From: Lactobacillus paragasseri
GTDB lineage: Bacteria; Bacillota; Bacilli; Lactobacillales; Lactobacillaceae
Assembly: GCF_003584685.1 (NCBI RefSeq)
Contig: NZ_AP018549.1
Location: 248,001 to 312,000, forward strand
DNA length: 64,000 nt
Reading direction: 5' to 3'
In this document: positions 9,587-18,615 of the stretch, one piece after another
How the letters are laid out: each line of letters begins with the position of its first letter
Position numbering within the stretch: position 1 is the first letter of the stretch
The notes under the pieces: model-generated
Told to the model about the DNA's origin: nothing
What the model saw: only the letters and a program-made list of their open reading frames with translations
Database searches by the model: none
Translations under genes and position numbers: made by a program

Positions 9587-10690
9587 ATGGTTGAAGTAGA
9601 TTTAAACCATATCTATAAAAAGTACGAAGGAAATGATAAATATTCAGTTAATGACTTTGATTTACACATCAAAGACAAAGAATTTATCGTTTTTGTTGGG
9701 CCATCTGGTTGTGGTAAGTCAACTACTTTAAGAATGGTTGCTGGTCTGGAAGATATTTCTAAAGGTACTTTAGAAATTGACCATAAAGTAATGAACGATG
9801 TTGCTCCTAAAGATAGAAACATTGCGATGGTATTCCAGAACTATGCTTTATACCCTCACATGTCAATTTACGACAACATGGCTTTTGGATTGAAGCTTCG
9901 TCACTACAAGAAAGATGAAATTGATAAACGGGTTAAACATGCTGCTGAAATTTTGGGCTTGTCTGAATACCTTGATAAAAAGCCATCGGAATTGTCTGGT
10001 GGTCAAAGACAGCGTGTTGCCTTAGGACGTGCAATTGTGCGAGATGCACCAATCTTCTTGATGGACGAACCTTTATCAAACCTAGATGCAAAATTACGTG
10101 TCACAATGCGTGCTGAAATTGCTAAATTACACCAAAACTTAGGAACTACTACTATCTATGTTACTCACGATCAAACTGAAGCTATGACTTTAGCTGACCG
10201 AGTAGTTGTTATGTCAGTTGGTCAAGTTCAGCAGATCGGAACGCCACTTGAAGTTTACAACAAGCCTGTAAATATGTTTGTTGCTGGTTTTATCGGTTCT
10301 CCGCAAATGAACTTCTTCAATGTTCACTTTAAGGGTAATCGAATTAGTGACGGCAAAGGTTTAAATATCGAAATTCCTGAAGGTAAGGCTAAGATGCTTA
10401 AAGATAAGGGATATGAAGATAAAGACTTAGTCTTTGGTATTCGTCCAGAAGACATTCACTCAGAAGAAGCCTTCCTTGAGACTTGGCCAAACCAAACTGT
10501 TAAATCTACAGTTGTCGTTTCTGAATTGCTGGGATCAACTATTCAACTTTATCAAAAAGTAGATGGCACAGAATTTGTAGCCATCGTAAATGCCCGTGAT
10601 TACCATACTCCAGGCGATAAGGTAGAAATGGGATTTGATGTCAACAAAGCTCACTTCTTTGATAAAGATACAACGAATGCCATTCGTTAA
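9587..10690 (+). CDS. msmK: Sugar ABC transporter ATP-binding protein (MsmK/MalK family)
   Basis: The 367-residue ATPase energises the maltodextrin importer. Walker [10 protein letters not shown] is at residues 38-46, then Q-loop FQNYALYP, signature LSGGQRQR (about 136-143) and Walker [13 protein letters not shown] (from 156). The C-terminal 120 residues form the regulatory OB/TOBE domain typical of MalK, with FGIRPEDI. It lies between pgmB and the binding protein in the same operon. Homologues in this group often serve several sugar transporters, so a wider role than maltose is possible. Confidence 0.92.
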   Translation: MVEVDLNHIYKKYEGNDKYSVNDFDLHIKDKEFIVFVGPSGCGKSTTLRMVAGLEDISKGTLEIDHKVMNDVAPKDRNIAMVFQNYALYPHMSIYDNMAFGLKLRHYKKDEIDKRVKHAAEILGLSEYLDKKPSELSGGQRQRVALGRAIVRDAPIFLMDEPLSNLDAKLRVTMRAEIAKLHQNLGTTTIYVTHDQTEAMTLADRVVVMSVGQVQQIGTPLEVYNKPVNMFVAGFIGSPQMNFFNVHFKGNRISDGKGLNIEIPEGKAKMLKDKGYEDKDLVFGIRPEDIHSEEAFLETWPNQTVKSTVVVSELLGSTIQLYQKVDGTEFVAIVNARDYHTPGDKVEMGFDVNKAHFFDKDTTNAIR

Positions 10691-10691
10691 C

Positions 10692-10715
10692 TTGCAGAAG
10701 AGGACGCTTCTGCAA
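10692..10715 (+). other. Intercistronic hairpin after msmK
   Basis: TTGCAGAAG pairs perfectly with CTTCTGCAA around the loop AGGACG, but the following bases (ATATTAATT) are not a T run. It therefore looks like an mRNA-stabilising or processing hairpin more than an efficient terminator. Confidence 0.7.
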
Positions 10716-10728
10716 ATATTAATTAAGC

Positions 10729-10763
10729 TTACAACGAGTGTGAAACTTGGTTCACGGTTGTAA
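10729..10763 (+). other. Second intercistronic hairpin upstream of malE
   Basis: TTACAAC / GTTGTAA forms an outer stem and GTGAA / TTCAC an inner stem, with an asymmetric bulge; no T tract follows. Together with the first hairpin it sits directly before the binding-protein gene, the product usually needed in largest amount. Confidence 0.65.
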
Positions 10764-10800
10764 TAATGTGTTTAGCCTTTTATGGCTAGGAGGAAATATC

Positions 10801-12018
10801 ATGAAGTTATGGAAAAAATTGGCTTTAGGTAGTGTCGTAGCTTTATCAGCTATTTCATTAACTGCCTGTGGTAAGAGTTCTAATTCAAACGAATCAAAGA
10901 GCTCAGATAAACAACTAACCCTTTGGGTAGATACTGCTCGTGTTAGTTGGTACAAGGGTGTTGTAAAAGACTTTGAAAAAGAACACCCTAACATTAAAGT
11001 TAAGGTTACCCAAAACCCTAATGGTTCTGCTAATGCCAAGACTGACGTTGGTAAGGACCCTTCAAAGGCCGCAGATGTTTTTGGTGTTCCAAACGACCAA
11101 TTAGGTCAAATGGCAGATTCAGGTTATATCAACCCACTTTCACCATCTGATACTAAAGAAATTAAGAAAAACTCAGTTCCAGAAGCATATAAGGGTGCTG
11201 AATGGAAAGGTAAGCTTTACGCATATCCATACGCAGAACAAGCACAAACCGTTTACTACGACAAGTCTAAGCTTTCTCCAGAAGATGTTAAATCTTGGAA
11301 GACCATGACTTCTAAAGGTGTAGTTGCAACCGACTTTACTAACGCTTACGTAATGTGGCCAGTAATGTTCTCAGCAGGCACTAAGCTATTTGGCGACAGC
11401 GGAGAAGAAGTAAAGGGTTCAACATTTGACTCACAAAATGGTGTTAACGCAATGAAGTGGTATGCAGAACAAAAGAATAACAAGGGTGTTATGCAAACCT
11501 CTAACGCACTTAACCAATTAAAGAAGGGTCACGCTCAAGCTATCTTAGATGGTCCATGGAATGCAGCAAACATTAAGAAGATCTTAGGTAAGAACTTGGG
11601 CGTTGCACCATATCCAACTATTGAACTTGGTGGCAAGACTGCTCAAATGGAAGCTTTCTTAGGTATTGAATGTTTCGCAGTTAACTCTCATACTTCTAAC
11701 GCTAAGAATGCTGCAATATTGGCTAAATACTTATCAAACAAAGAAAACCAATTAATCGTTCACAAGAATGCTGGTGAAATTCCTGTAAACAAGGCAGCTC
11801 AAAATACTACAGAAGTTAAGAATGATCCAGTTGCTAAGGCTGTAATTCAAATGGCTCAACCAGGCTACTCAGTTCTTCAACCAAAATTGCCACAAATGTC
11901 AATCTTCTGGAACGACTCAGCTCCATTAATTAGTGGTGCATACGACGGCAAGATTAAGCCATCACAATACAAGACTAAGCTTGCTAAATTACAAAAGAGT
12001 ATTTCTAAGAAAGAATAA
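10801..12018 (+). CDS. malE: Maltose/maltodextrin-binding lipoprotein (MalE family)
   Basis: Extracellular solute-binding protein of 405 residues anchored by lipid: the signal peptide MKLWKKLALGSVVALSAISL ends in lipobox LTAC with Cys23. The mature part is a family 1 sugar-binding protein. ATG 10801 is preceded by GGAGG; a longer frame begins at 10747 with no ribosome site and would bury the signal peptide. It follows msmK after two hairpins and precedes the two permease genes, so it is the substrate-recognition subunit of this importer. Confidence 0.93.
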   Translation: MKLWKKLALGSVVALSAISLTACGKSSNSNESKSSDKQLTLWVDTARVSWYKGVVKDFEKEHPNIKVKVTQNPNGSANAKTDVGKDPSKAADVFGVPNDQLGQMADSGYINPLSPSDTKEIKKNSVPEAYKGAEWKGKLYAYPYAEQAQTVYYDKSKLSPEDVKSWKTMTSKGVVATDFTNAYVMWPVMFSAGTKLFGDSGEEVKGSTFDSQNGVNAMKWYAEQKNNKGVMQTSNALNQLKKGHAQAILDGPWNAANIKKILGKNLGVAPYPTIELGGKTAQMEAFLGIECFAVNSHTSNAKNAAILAKYLSNKENQLIVHKNAGEIPVNKAAQNTTEVKNDPVAKAVIQMAQPGYSVLQPKLPQMSIFWNDSAPLISGAYDGKIKPSQYKTKLAKLQKSISKKE

Positions 12019-12054
12019 TCTTAAAAAATCACATAAGCAAAGGTTTGATTAATT

Positions 12055-13410
12055 ATGTTTAAGAAAAAACATGCTACGCCTGCGGTTACCTTAAAGGAAA
12101 CGTGGAAAGATGGAGATACCGCAACCAAATTAACATTCTTCATCATGGGTTTAAATGCTATAAAGCATCGGCAATGGCTAAAAGGATTTTCGCTTTTATT
12201 TTCCGAAATTGTATTTTTAATTTGGTTCTTTTTAAGTGGAATTCATTCAATTGCTGGCTTGAGCAATTTAGGTGCAATAAAAACGAAACGAGTTATATTT
12301 GATAAAGCACAAGGAGTATATGTTACTCAGCAACCAGATAATTCAGTTTTGATCTTATTATTTGGTATTTTGGCTTTATTCATCGTTGCTGGCTTTATTT
12401 ACCTATATATCATTAATCTGAAATCTAATAAGCATACTTTCTTATTAGAAAAAAGACATGAACATATTCCAACTAACCGCGAAGAGATTGCATCTTTGTT
12501 TGACCAAAGATTACATGCAACCTTGATGACAATTCCAATTGTTTTAATTATCTTATTTACTGTTTTGCCAACTGTCTTCATGATTTCCATGGCCTTCACT
12601 AATTATGATCGTCAACACTCAATCGGATTTTCATGGACTGGATTCCAAGCATTTGGAAACGTGTTAGGAGGAGACTTAGCTGGTACTTTCTTCCCAGTTC
12701 TAGGTTGGACTTTGATTTGGGCAGTGGCAGCTACTGCTACTACTTTCTTCTTTGGAGTTTTGCTTGCACTTTTGATTGAATCAAAGGGGATCAAGCACAA
12801 GAACTTATGGAGAACAATCTTTGTAATTGTCTATGCTGTACCACAATTCGTTTCTCTATTAATGATGGCTCAATTCCTTGATTATCAAGGACCATTGAAT
12901 ACATTACTTATGAACTGGGGCTGGATTAGCCACCCAATTCACTTCATTGATAATCAGGCTAGTCCACTTGTCGCAAGAATTACAGTTATCGTGGTTAACA
13001 TGTGGATTGGTATCCCAGTTTCAATGCTAACTTCAACTGCTATTATTCAAAACTTACCTCAGGACCAAATTGAAGCTGCACGTATTGATGGTGCAAGTCC
13101 AGTACAAATTTTTAATCACATTACATTCCCACAAATTCTCTTTGTAATGTCTCCAGCTTTGATTCAGCAATTTATTGGTAACATCAACAACTTCAATGTT
13201 ATCTACTTGCTGACTGGTGGTGCGCCAATGAATAATAACTACAACGGCGCTGGTTCTACTGACTTGCTAGTAACTTGGCTATATAACTTAACATTTGGTC
13301 AAGAGCAACGCTACAATGCCTCAGCTGTCTTAGGTATCTTGATCTTTATCATTAGTGCAACATTCTCACTAATTGCATATCGTCATACTAATGCGTACAA
13401 GGAGGGCTAA
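12055..13410 (+). CDS. malF: Maltodextrin ABC transporter permease (MalF family)
   Basis: The 451-residue integral membrane subunit begins with an extended N-terminal region with two hydrophobic segments (about residues 40-60 and 100-125) before the core permease domain. The EAA loop EAARIDGASPVQIFNHITFP, about residues 340-360, contacts the ATPase. Its position between malE and malG and the matching EAA loop in MalG support a heterodimeric pore. Family members of enteric bacteria also carry an N-terminal extension. The short gap to malG (2 bases) shows one operon. Confidence 0.92.
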   Translation: MFKKKHATPAVTLKETWKDGDTATKLTFFIMGLNAIKHRQWLKGFSLLFSEIVFLIWFFLSGIHSIAGLSNLGAIKTKRVIFDKAQGVYVTQQPDNSVLILLFGILALFIVAGFIYLYIINLKSNKHTFLLEKRHEHIPTNREEIASLFDQRLHATLMTIPIVLIILFTVLPTVFMISMAFTNYDRQHSIGFSWTGFQAFGNVLGGDLAGTFFPVLGWTLIWAVAATATTFFFGVLLALLIESKGIKHKNLWRTIFVIVYAVPQFVSLLMMAQFLDYQGPLNTLLMNWGWISHPIHFIDNQASPLVARITVIVVNMWIGIPVSMLTSTAIIQNLPQDQIEAARIDGASPVQIFNHITFPQILFVMSPALIQQFIGNINNFNVIYLLTGGAPMNNNYNGAGSTDLLVTWLYNLTFGQEQRYNASAVLGILIFIISATFSLIAYRHTNAYKEG

Positions 13411-13412
13411 AA

Positions 13413-14270
13413 ATGAAGTCTTATCATAATCAAAGAAAGATTGCATTAATCTTTAGATATGTTCTATTAGCCATCTTGGCCGTTTTATGGATATTCCCAA
13501 TTATTTGGATTATTTTAGCTAGTTTTTCATACAACAACACAGGATTCGTATCTACCATTTGGCCAGATAAGTTTACTTGGCAAAATTATATTGGTATCTT
13601 TACTAACTCACAGTATCCATTTGTCAACTGGGTATTAAATACATTGTTTGTCGCTGTTATCTCAGCAACATTATCAACTTTTGTTACAATTGCGGTTGCT
13701 TACGTATTATCAAGATTACGTTTCCGCTTCCGTAAGCCATTCTTACAAATTGCTTTAGTTTTAGGGATGTTCCCAGGCTTCATGTCAATGATTGCTTTAT
13801 ACTACATCTTAAAAGCTTTGAACATGTTAAACCTTGGCGGCTTGATCTTAGTTTATGTTGGTGGTGCAGGATTAGGTTTCTACATTGCTAAAGGATTCTT
13901 TGATACAATGCCACGTGCAATTGATGAAGCCGCTGAAATTGATGGTGCAACTAAGTGGCAAGTATTTATTCATATTGGATTGCCACTTTCAAAACCAATG
14001 ATCGTTTATACCGCACTTACTTCATTCATGGCTCCATGGGTAGACTTCATTTTCTCAGGTATTATCCTCTCTACCTCTGGAAATCCGAAGACTTACACGG
14101 TTGCGTATGGTTTATACAACATGGTCCACTCATCAAAAGGTATGATGGCTCAATTCTTTACTCAATTCATTGCTGGTTGTGTGGTTATCGCTATTCCAAT
14201 TACAATTTTGTTCATTGTAATGCAGAAGTTCTACGTTAACGGAATTACAGCAGGTGCTGATAAGGGTTAA
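13413..14270 (+). CDS. malG: Maltodextrin ABC transporter permease (MalG family)
   Basis: The 285-residue permease has about six membrane segments and the EAA loop EAAEIDGATKWQVFIHIGLP. It partners MalF and is energised by MsmK. GGAGG lies in the last malF codons, a typical coupled arrangement. A strong hairpin terminator follows, with one more glucosidase gene just beyond. Confidence 0.92.
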   Translation: MKSYHNQRKIALIFRYVLLAILAVLWIFPIIWIILASFSYNNTGFVSTIWPDKFTWQNYIGIFTNSQYPFVNWVLNTLFVAVISATLSTFVTIAVAYVLSRLRFRFRKPFLQIALVLGMFPGFMSMIALYYILKALNMLNLGGLILVYVGGAGLGFYIAKGFFDTMPRAIDEAAEIDGATKWQVFIHIGLPLSKPMIVYTALTSFMAPWVDFIFSGIILSTSGNPKTYTVAYGLYNMVHSSKGMMAQFFTQFIAGCVVIAIPITILFIVMQKFYVNGITAGADKG

Positions 14271-14289
14271 TCAAATTAAAGTTTATGTG

Positions 14290-14325
14290 AAAAAAGTGTT
14301 CTGCGTTTGCAGGACACTTTTTATT
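14290..14325 (+). terminator. Terminator between malG and the oligo-1,6-glucosidase gene
   Basis: A 13-bp stem AAAAGTGTTCTGC / GCAGGACACTTTT (one G-T pair) with a 4-base loop ends in T. Only about 15 bases separate it from the next start codon, so the next gene probably depends on read-through; no separate promoter is visible. Confidence 0.85.
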
Positions 14326-14340
14326 TAAAGGAGGAAATTT

Positions 14341-15957
14341 ATGACACCATGGTGGAAAAAAGCAGTTGTTTACCAAATTTATCCCAAGTCATTTCAAGAT
14401 AGCAATGGAGACGGAATTGGAGATATTCCTGGGATTGTCTCAAGACTTGAATATTTAGAAAAATTAGGAATTGATGCAATTTGGCTGTCGCCCGTTTATT
14501 TATCGCCTGGGATTGATAATGGGTATGACATTTCTGATTATCAAAAAATTGACCCACAATACGGCACGATGAAAGATATGGATAATCTAATTAAAGAAGC
14601 TAAAAAACATCATATACGGATTATTATGGACCTTGTCGTAAATCACACTTCTGATCAACATCCTTGGTTTGTTGAAGCAAAGAAGAGTAAAGATAATCCA
14701 TACCGTGATTTTTATATTTGGCGTGATTCAGTAGATGGACATGAACCCAACGATTTAAAATCTGCTTTTTCAGGATCAGCTTGGAAATTTGATGAAAAAA
14801 CAGGACAATATTATTTGCATTTTTTTGCAGATCAACAGCCAGATTTGAATTGGAAGAATCCGAAACTAAGAAATAAAATTTATGACATGATGAATTATTG
14901 GATTGATAAAGGAATCGGCGGCTTTAGAATGGATGTCATTGAACTAATTGGTAAAGAGCCAGATCAACGAATCCGTGAAAATGGTCCAATGCTTCACCCA
15001 TATTTAAAAGAAATGAATGAGCATACCTTTGCCCGTCAAGATATGATGACCGTGGGTGAGACTTGGAATGCAACGCCTAAAATTGCAGAAGAATATTCTG
15101 ACCCAGCACGTCATGAATTGTCGATGGTCTTTCAATTTGAAAACCAAAATTTAGATCAAGAGCCAGGAAAAGAAAAGTGGGATTTAAGACCGCTTGATTT
15201 GGGAGAATTAAAAAAAGTATTAGTTAAATGGCAGACAGAAATTGATTTTAACCATGCTTGGAATAGCCTTTTCTGGGAAAACCATGATATTCCACGTGTT
15301 ATTTCACGTTGGGGAAACGATCAAGAGTACCGCGTTCAATGTGCTAAAATGTTTGCGATAATTTTACATTTAATGCATGGAACTCCTTATATTTATAATG
15401 GTGAAGAAATTGGTATGACTAATTGCCCTGTTAAGTCTATTGCTGAGGTCGAAGATATTGAAAGTATCAATATGTATCATGAAAGACTAGAGCAAGGATA
15501 TAAAAAAGCTGATCTAATTAAGTCAATTAACGCCAAAGGCCGCGATAATGCAAGAAGGCCAATGCAATGGTCTAATGAAGAGAATGCAGGATTTACTAGT
15601 GGAAAACCGTGGTTAAAAGTAAATCCAAACTATCAAAAAATTAATGTTAAAGCTGCTCTAGCAGATCCAGGTTCAATTTTTTATACCTATCAAAAATTGA
15701 TTAAGCTTAGACATGAAAATCCAGTCGTAGTCGATGGTGATTTTGAACTCGTTGAAAATACTGGCGATAGTGTGCTAGCCTTTTGGCGTAAATTAGGAAA
15801 TGAGAAGTGGCTAGTTGTTGCTAATTTGTCTGGTGAAAAACAAGGATTTAATTTAGATAGTGATTTCAAAGAAGTTTTAATTAGTAATTATGAAAAACGA
15901 GCTAGTTTAAAGAATATTGTTCTAAAGCCATATGAGGCTTTTGCAGTTAAGGCGTAA
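14341..15957 (+). CDS. malL: Oligo-1,6-glucosidase (GH13_31)
   Basis: Intracellular GH13 enzyme of 538 residues. Motifs are YQIYPKSFQDSNGDGIGDIPG, region I DLVVNH, region II GFRMDVI (nucleophile Asp198), region III MTVGETW (acid/base Glu240) and region IV ENHDIPR. Val199 after the nucleophile is the residue associated with alpha-1,6 specificity, in contrast to Ala in the paralogue at 3102. It would debranch isomaltose and panose that phosphorolysis cannot handle. GGAGG precedes the ATG. Transcription is probably read-through from the mapA operon. Confidence 0.9.
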   Translation: MTPWWKKAVVYQIYPKSFQDSNGDGIGDIPGIVSRLEYLEKLGIDAIWLSPVYLSPGIDNGYDISDYQKIDPQYGTMKDMDNLIKEAKKHHIRIIMDLVVNHTSDQHPWFVEAKKSKDNPYRDFYIWRDSVDGHEPNDLKSAFSGSAWKFDEKTGQYYLHFFADQQPDLNWKNPKLRNKIYDMMNYWIDKGIGGFRMDVIELIGKEPDQRIRENGPMLHPYLKEMNEHTFARQDMMTVGETWNATPKIAEEYSDPARHELSMVFQFENQNLDQEPGKEKWDLRPLDLGELKKVLVKWQTEIDFNHAWNSLFWENHDIPRVISRWGNDQEYRVQCAKMFAIILHLMHGTPYIYNGEEIGMTNCPVKSIAEVEDIESINMYHERLEQGYKKADLIKSINAKGRDNARRPMQWSNEENAGFTSGKPWLKVNPNYQKINVKAALADPGSIFYTYQKLIKLRHENPVVVDGDFELVENTGDSVLAFWRKLGNEKWLVVANLSGEKQGFNLDSDFKEVLISNYEKRASLKNIVLKPYEAFAVKA

Positions 15958-15961
15958 AGAA

Positions 15962-15994
15962 AAAGTACATTGATTTCTGCAATCAATGTACTTT
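15962..15994. terminator. Bidirectional terminator between convergent genes
   Basis: A 13-bp perfect stem AAAGTACATTGAT / ATCAATGTACTTT with a 7-base loop, bordered by A on the left and T on the right, sits between the glucosidase (+) and the HD-protein gene (-). Confidence 0.88.
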
Positions 15995-16003
15995 ATTTCA
16001 TAA

Positions 16004-17368
16004 CTATTTTTTCTTATTTGGACGTCTTAAGTAACGCAATGTATTGTTTCTGATATACTTTTGAAATTCTTGATAAATTGGATCAAAAATTTGCGGCTCA
16101 TCAGTTTCTTTAACCATTACTTTAGGAAAGAAGAAACGTTCGTCTCCTTGAAGCGTACCATTTAAGGATTTAACTAGGGGACTTAACTCAGATAGTTCTA
16201 CTAAGCTACCATCAGCTTGCATGATTTCAATTGGGCTATGAGCATTTTTACCGGTGGGCTTGTAAGCGTCATATGGTTCATCAAATGCAGAATTAGTGGC
16301 AGTGTAGTAGTTAGGATCAAAACCTGCTTGTTTAATTAAATTCTTTAATTTGGGTAGTAAACTCTTAGTATCTTCATTAATCTTGACACTTTCAAGGGGA
16401 TGACGATATAAATAACGGCTTGAAAGATCTGATAGAATTTGGTCACCTGAATTAGTCCATAATAGAAAATTGGTTTCCATTACGCCATCATCTAAATTCA
16501 GATAATCTTCAAGTGTCCAATTTCCTTTTAGAAAGGCCTCTAGTTGTGGAGTAACTTGGAGCTTACCTGCTTCATATATGATTTGCGCTCTTTCAAGTAA
16601 GTGATGCAAGATGACTTCCATTGAACGATTTACGCGGTGAAAGTAAACTTGTTGATACATCTGGTAGCGACTAATAATATAGTCTTCTACAGCGTGGATA
16701 CCCTTATCAGTGAAGCAAATTCCATCACGGTAAGGACGAATCACTTCTAAAATTCTAGTTAAATCAAAACTGCCGTAGGTTACTCCGGTAAAGTAAGCAT
16801 CGCGAAGTAAGTAATCCATTCTATCAGCGTCTGCTTGACTAGAAATTAATTTCACAACTTGTGGGTTAGAGTAGGTCTTGGCAATTACGCTAGCTACTAA
16901 TTCTGGAAAATTAGGACTAACTTGTCTTAAAGCTTGATTGACTTCAGTATTTTTATCAGTAATAATTTGTTGGCCCATTTTTTCATGGTTAGTACCAAAG
17001 AGATGCTCAAAGGTATGAGAATATGGACCATGGCCAATATCATGAAGTAAGGCAGCACATTCTGCTAAAAGACGTTCGTTAGGATCCCATAACCCATCTC
17101 CGGGTTCTTTGCTAGTATATTTTTCTTCAAAAATATCGCAGATTCGGCGTGTTAGTTCATAAACACCTAAGTTATGTTCAAAGCGGGTATGTGTTGCTCC
17201 CTGAAAAACATAGGAAGCGGGTCCTAGCTGTTTAATACGACGCAGGCGTTGAAATTCTTTTGAATTAATAATGTCTAGAATGACTTTATCTTTAACATGA
17301 ATATAATTGTGGACAGGATCACGCAATACTTTTTCATGATCCAACTTTTTACTTTGAAATTTTTCCAT
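16004..17368 (-). CDS. HD-domain phosphohydrolase (YwfO/SAMHD1-like)
   Basis: The 454-residue cytoplasmic protein has the metal-binding HD signature: TRFEHNLGVY (residues 61-70), then LLHDIGHGPYSH with His109-Asp110. RDPVHNYIHV near the N terminus and FQRLRRIKQLG are typical of the dNTP triphosphohydrolase-like HD family that includes Bacillus YwfO. A nucleotide triphosphohydrolase role is known for relatives and inferred here. The gene is monocistronic, divergent from the YwiB-like gene. Confidence 0.85.
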   Translation of the reverse strand: MEKFQSKKLDHEKVLRDPVHNYIHVKDKVILDIINSKEFQRLRRIKQLGPASYVFQGATHTRFEHNLGVYELTRRICDIFEEKYTSKEPGDGLWDPNERLLAECAALLHDIGHGPYSHTFEHLFGTNHEKMGQQIITDKNTEVNQALRQVSPNFPELVASVIAKTYSNPQVVKLISSQADADRMDYLLRDAYFTGVTYGSFDLTRILEVIRPYRDGICFTDKGIHAVEDYIISRYQMYQQVYFHRVNRSMEVILHHLLERAQIIYEAGKLQVTPQLEAFLKGNWTLEDYLNLDDGVMETNFLLWTNSGDQILSDLSSRYLYRHPLESVKINEDTKSLLPKLKNLIKQAGFDPNYYTATNSAFDEPYDAYKPTGKNAHSPIEIMQADGSLVELSELSPLVKSLNGTLQGDERFFFPKVMVKETDEPQIFDPIYQEFQKYIRNNTLRYLRRPNKKK

Positions 17369-17480
17369 TTTTCTTATACTATTTTCTCGGATAATAAAAT
17401 AATCGGTTAACTCTTAATTAACTTGATTATAACAATAATGCTACTGTAAGGCTATCTTAGCATGGATGAAGGTGAAAATA

Positions 17481-17903
17481 ATGAATAAAGAAGTTGAGAT
17501 AAAGATTACCAGTGAAATTCATCAAGAAGATGATTCGGCTGTTTTTGAAAGAGAAGGTTTGGGAAGCCTTGAAAGAATTGGTAATAATTGGCGATTAAAG
17601 TATAACGAAAAAAACAAGGAAGGCGACGTTGAGGTTAAACTATTAATTAAGCCAAATGAATTAGTAATGCAGCGAGGAGATATTAAAGGCGATCATACAT
17701 TAATGAAATTTGAACCAGGAGAGAAACAAAAATGTAAAGTTATGGCTGCTGGTAAGCAAATGGATTTAGTATCTTTGACCAATAAATTAGATTTTTCCAA
17801 AATTTCTCCAGGAAAGATGCAACTTAAAGTTGAATATGATCTCTTTTCTGGTCTATACTTAGTAGGTAACTATGCAATAAAGATTGAAGTAACAGATCTT
17901 TAG
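17481..17903 (+). CDS. ywiB: DUF1934 / YwiB-like beta-barrel protein
   Basis: The 140-residue protein is rich in beta-strand-forming alternation (EVEIKITSEIHQE, LKVEYDLFSGLYLVGNYAIKIEV) and matches the calycin-like YwiB family in length and pattern. Its function is unknown. I chose ATG 17481 because AAGGTGA (17469-17475) lies 5 bases before it; an upstream ATG at 17466 has no such site. In Bacillus ywiB-argS precede rpoE-pyrG; here argS is absent between them but the order is otherwise kept. Confidence 0.75.
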   Translation: MNKEVEIKITSEIHQEDDSAVFEREGLGSLERIGNNWRLKYNEKNKEGDVEVKLLIKPNELVMQRGDIKGDHTLMKFEPGEKQKCKVMAAGKQMDLVSLTNKLDFSKISPGKMQLKVEYDLFSGLYLVGNYAIKIEVTDL

Positions 17904-17943
17904 CAAATTTAGATAAATTGATTACGTGAAAGGACGTGCCACT

Positions 17944-18486
17944 GTGGGGTTAGATGATTTTAAAGGCCAAAATAAAGACGAATTGTCAATGATCGAAGTT
18001 GCTCGTGCAATTTTACAAGATAGCGGCAAGCGAATGGCCTTTGCTGATATCGTTAACGCCGTCCAGAACTTTCTGGGTAAGAGTGACGAAGAAATTCGTG
18101 AGCGTTTGCCACAATTTTACACTGATATGAACACTGATGGTGAATTCATTTCAATGGGTGATAATGTTTGGGCATTGCGTTCTTGGTTCCCATATGAATC
18201 TGTTGATGAAGAAGTAAACCATCCAGAAGATGAAGATGATGTGCCACGTAAGAAGCACCACAAGAAGGTTAATGCCTTTATTGGTGATTCTGACGATGAT
18301 GACATTATTGACTATGATTCAGATGATCCAGAAGATGAAGATTTGGACGTTGATGACGACGACAATAATGAAGATGATTACTCAGATGATGATCTTGACG
18401 ATGCTGACGACAATGAATTAGATGACGGTATCGAAGGACAATTATCAGAACTTCATCAAGATGATCTTGATGACGATGACGATTAA
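17944..18486 (+). CDS. rpoE: DNA-directed RNA polymerase delta subunit
   Basis: The 180-residue protein has an N-terminal HARE-HTH domain (residues about 5-90, LSMIEVARAILQDSGKRMAF to WALRSWFPY) and a disordered C-terminal tail of more than 60 residues made mostly of Asp and Glu, the hallmark of Gram-positive delta. It promotes recycling of core polymerase and sensitivity to initiating nucleotides. GTG 17944 is preferred because AAAGGA (17929-17934) lies upstream; the longer frame from 17926 would include that site. The pyrG promoter begins 5 bases after its stop codon. Confidence 0.95.
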   Translation: MGLDDFKGQNKDELSMIEVARAILQDSGKRMAFADIVNAVQNFLGKSDEEIRERLPQFYTDMNTDGEFISMGDNVWALRSWFPYESVDEEVNHPEDEDDVPRKKHHKKVNAFIGDSDDDDIIDYDSDDPEDEDLDVDDDDNNEDDYSDDDLDDADDNELDDGIEGQLSELHQDDLDDDDD

Positions 18487-18491
18487 AGTAC

Positions 18492-18520
18492 TTGACGGGA
18501 AGAGAATTTCCCTTTAGTAT
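18492..18520 (+). promoter_or_regulatory. pyrG promoter
   Basis: TTGACG (18492-18497), exactly 17 bp, TAGTAT (18515-18520). Seven bases later the sequence reads GGGC (18528-18531), the expected start site of pyrG transcripts in Gram-positive bacteria. Confidence 0.85.
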
Positions 18521-18527
18521 TTTGTAT

Positions 18528-18575
18528 GGGCACTCTGTGTGCATTTAAGCTCCCATGAACTTGGGAGCTTTTTTT
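18528..18575 (+). promoter_or_regulatory. pyrG leader attenuator (CTP-responsive, reiterative-transcription type)
   Basis: The predicted transcript begins GGGC and within 20 bases enters a hairpin AAGCTCCCA (18547-18555) / TGGGAGCTT (18562-18570) followed by T7. In the Bacillus pyrG mechanism, low CTP stalls polymerase at the C of GGGC, extra G residues are added to the 5' end, and the poly-G pairs with the CUCCC of the terminator's left arm, preventing termination. All three parts (GGGC start, CUCCC tract at 18550-18554, terminator) are present. The hairpin may also end rpoE transcripts. Confidence 0.85.
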
Positions 18576-18615
18576 GATTTTAACGAATAATAAAAGAAAA
18601 GAGAGGAAGCACGGC

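Noticed and set aside
18230-18544. Open frames of 62-79 codons inside and opposite the rpoE tail
   Set aside because: They are by-products of the repetitive GAT/GAC/GAA codons of the acidic tail and have no ribosome site.
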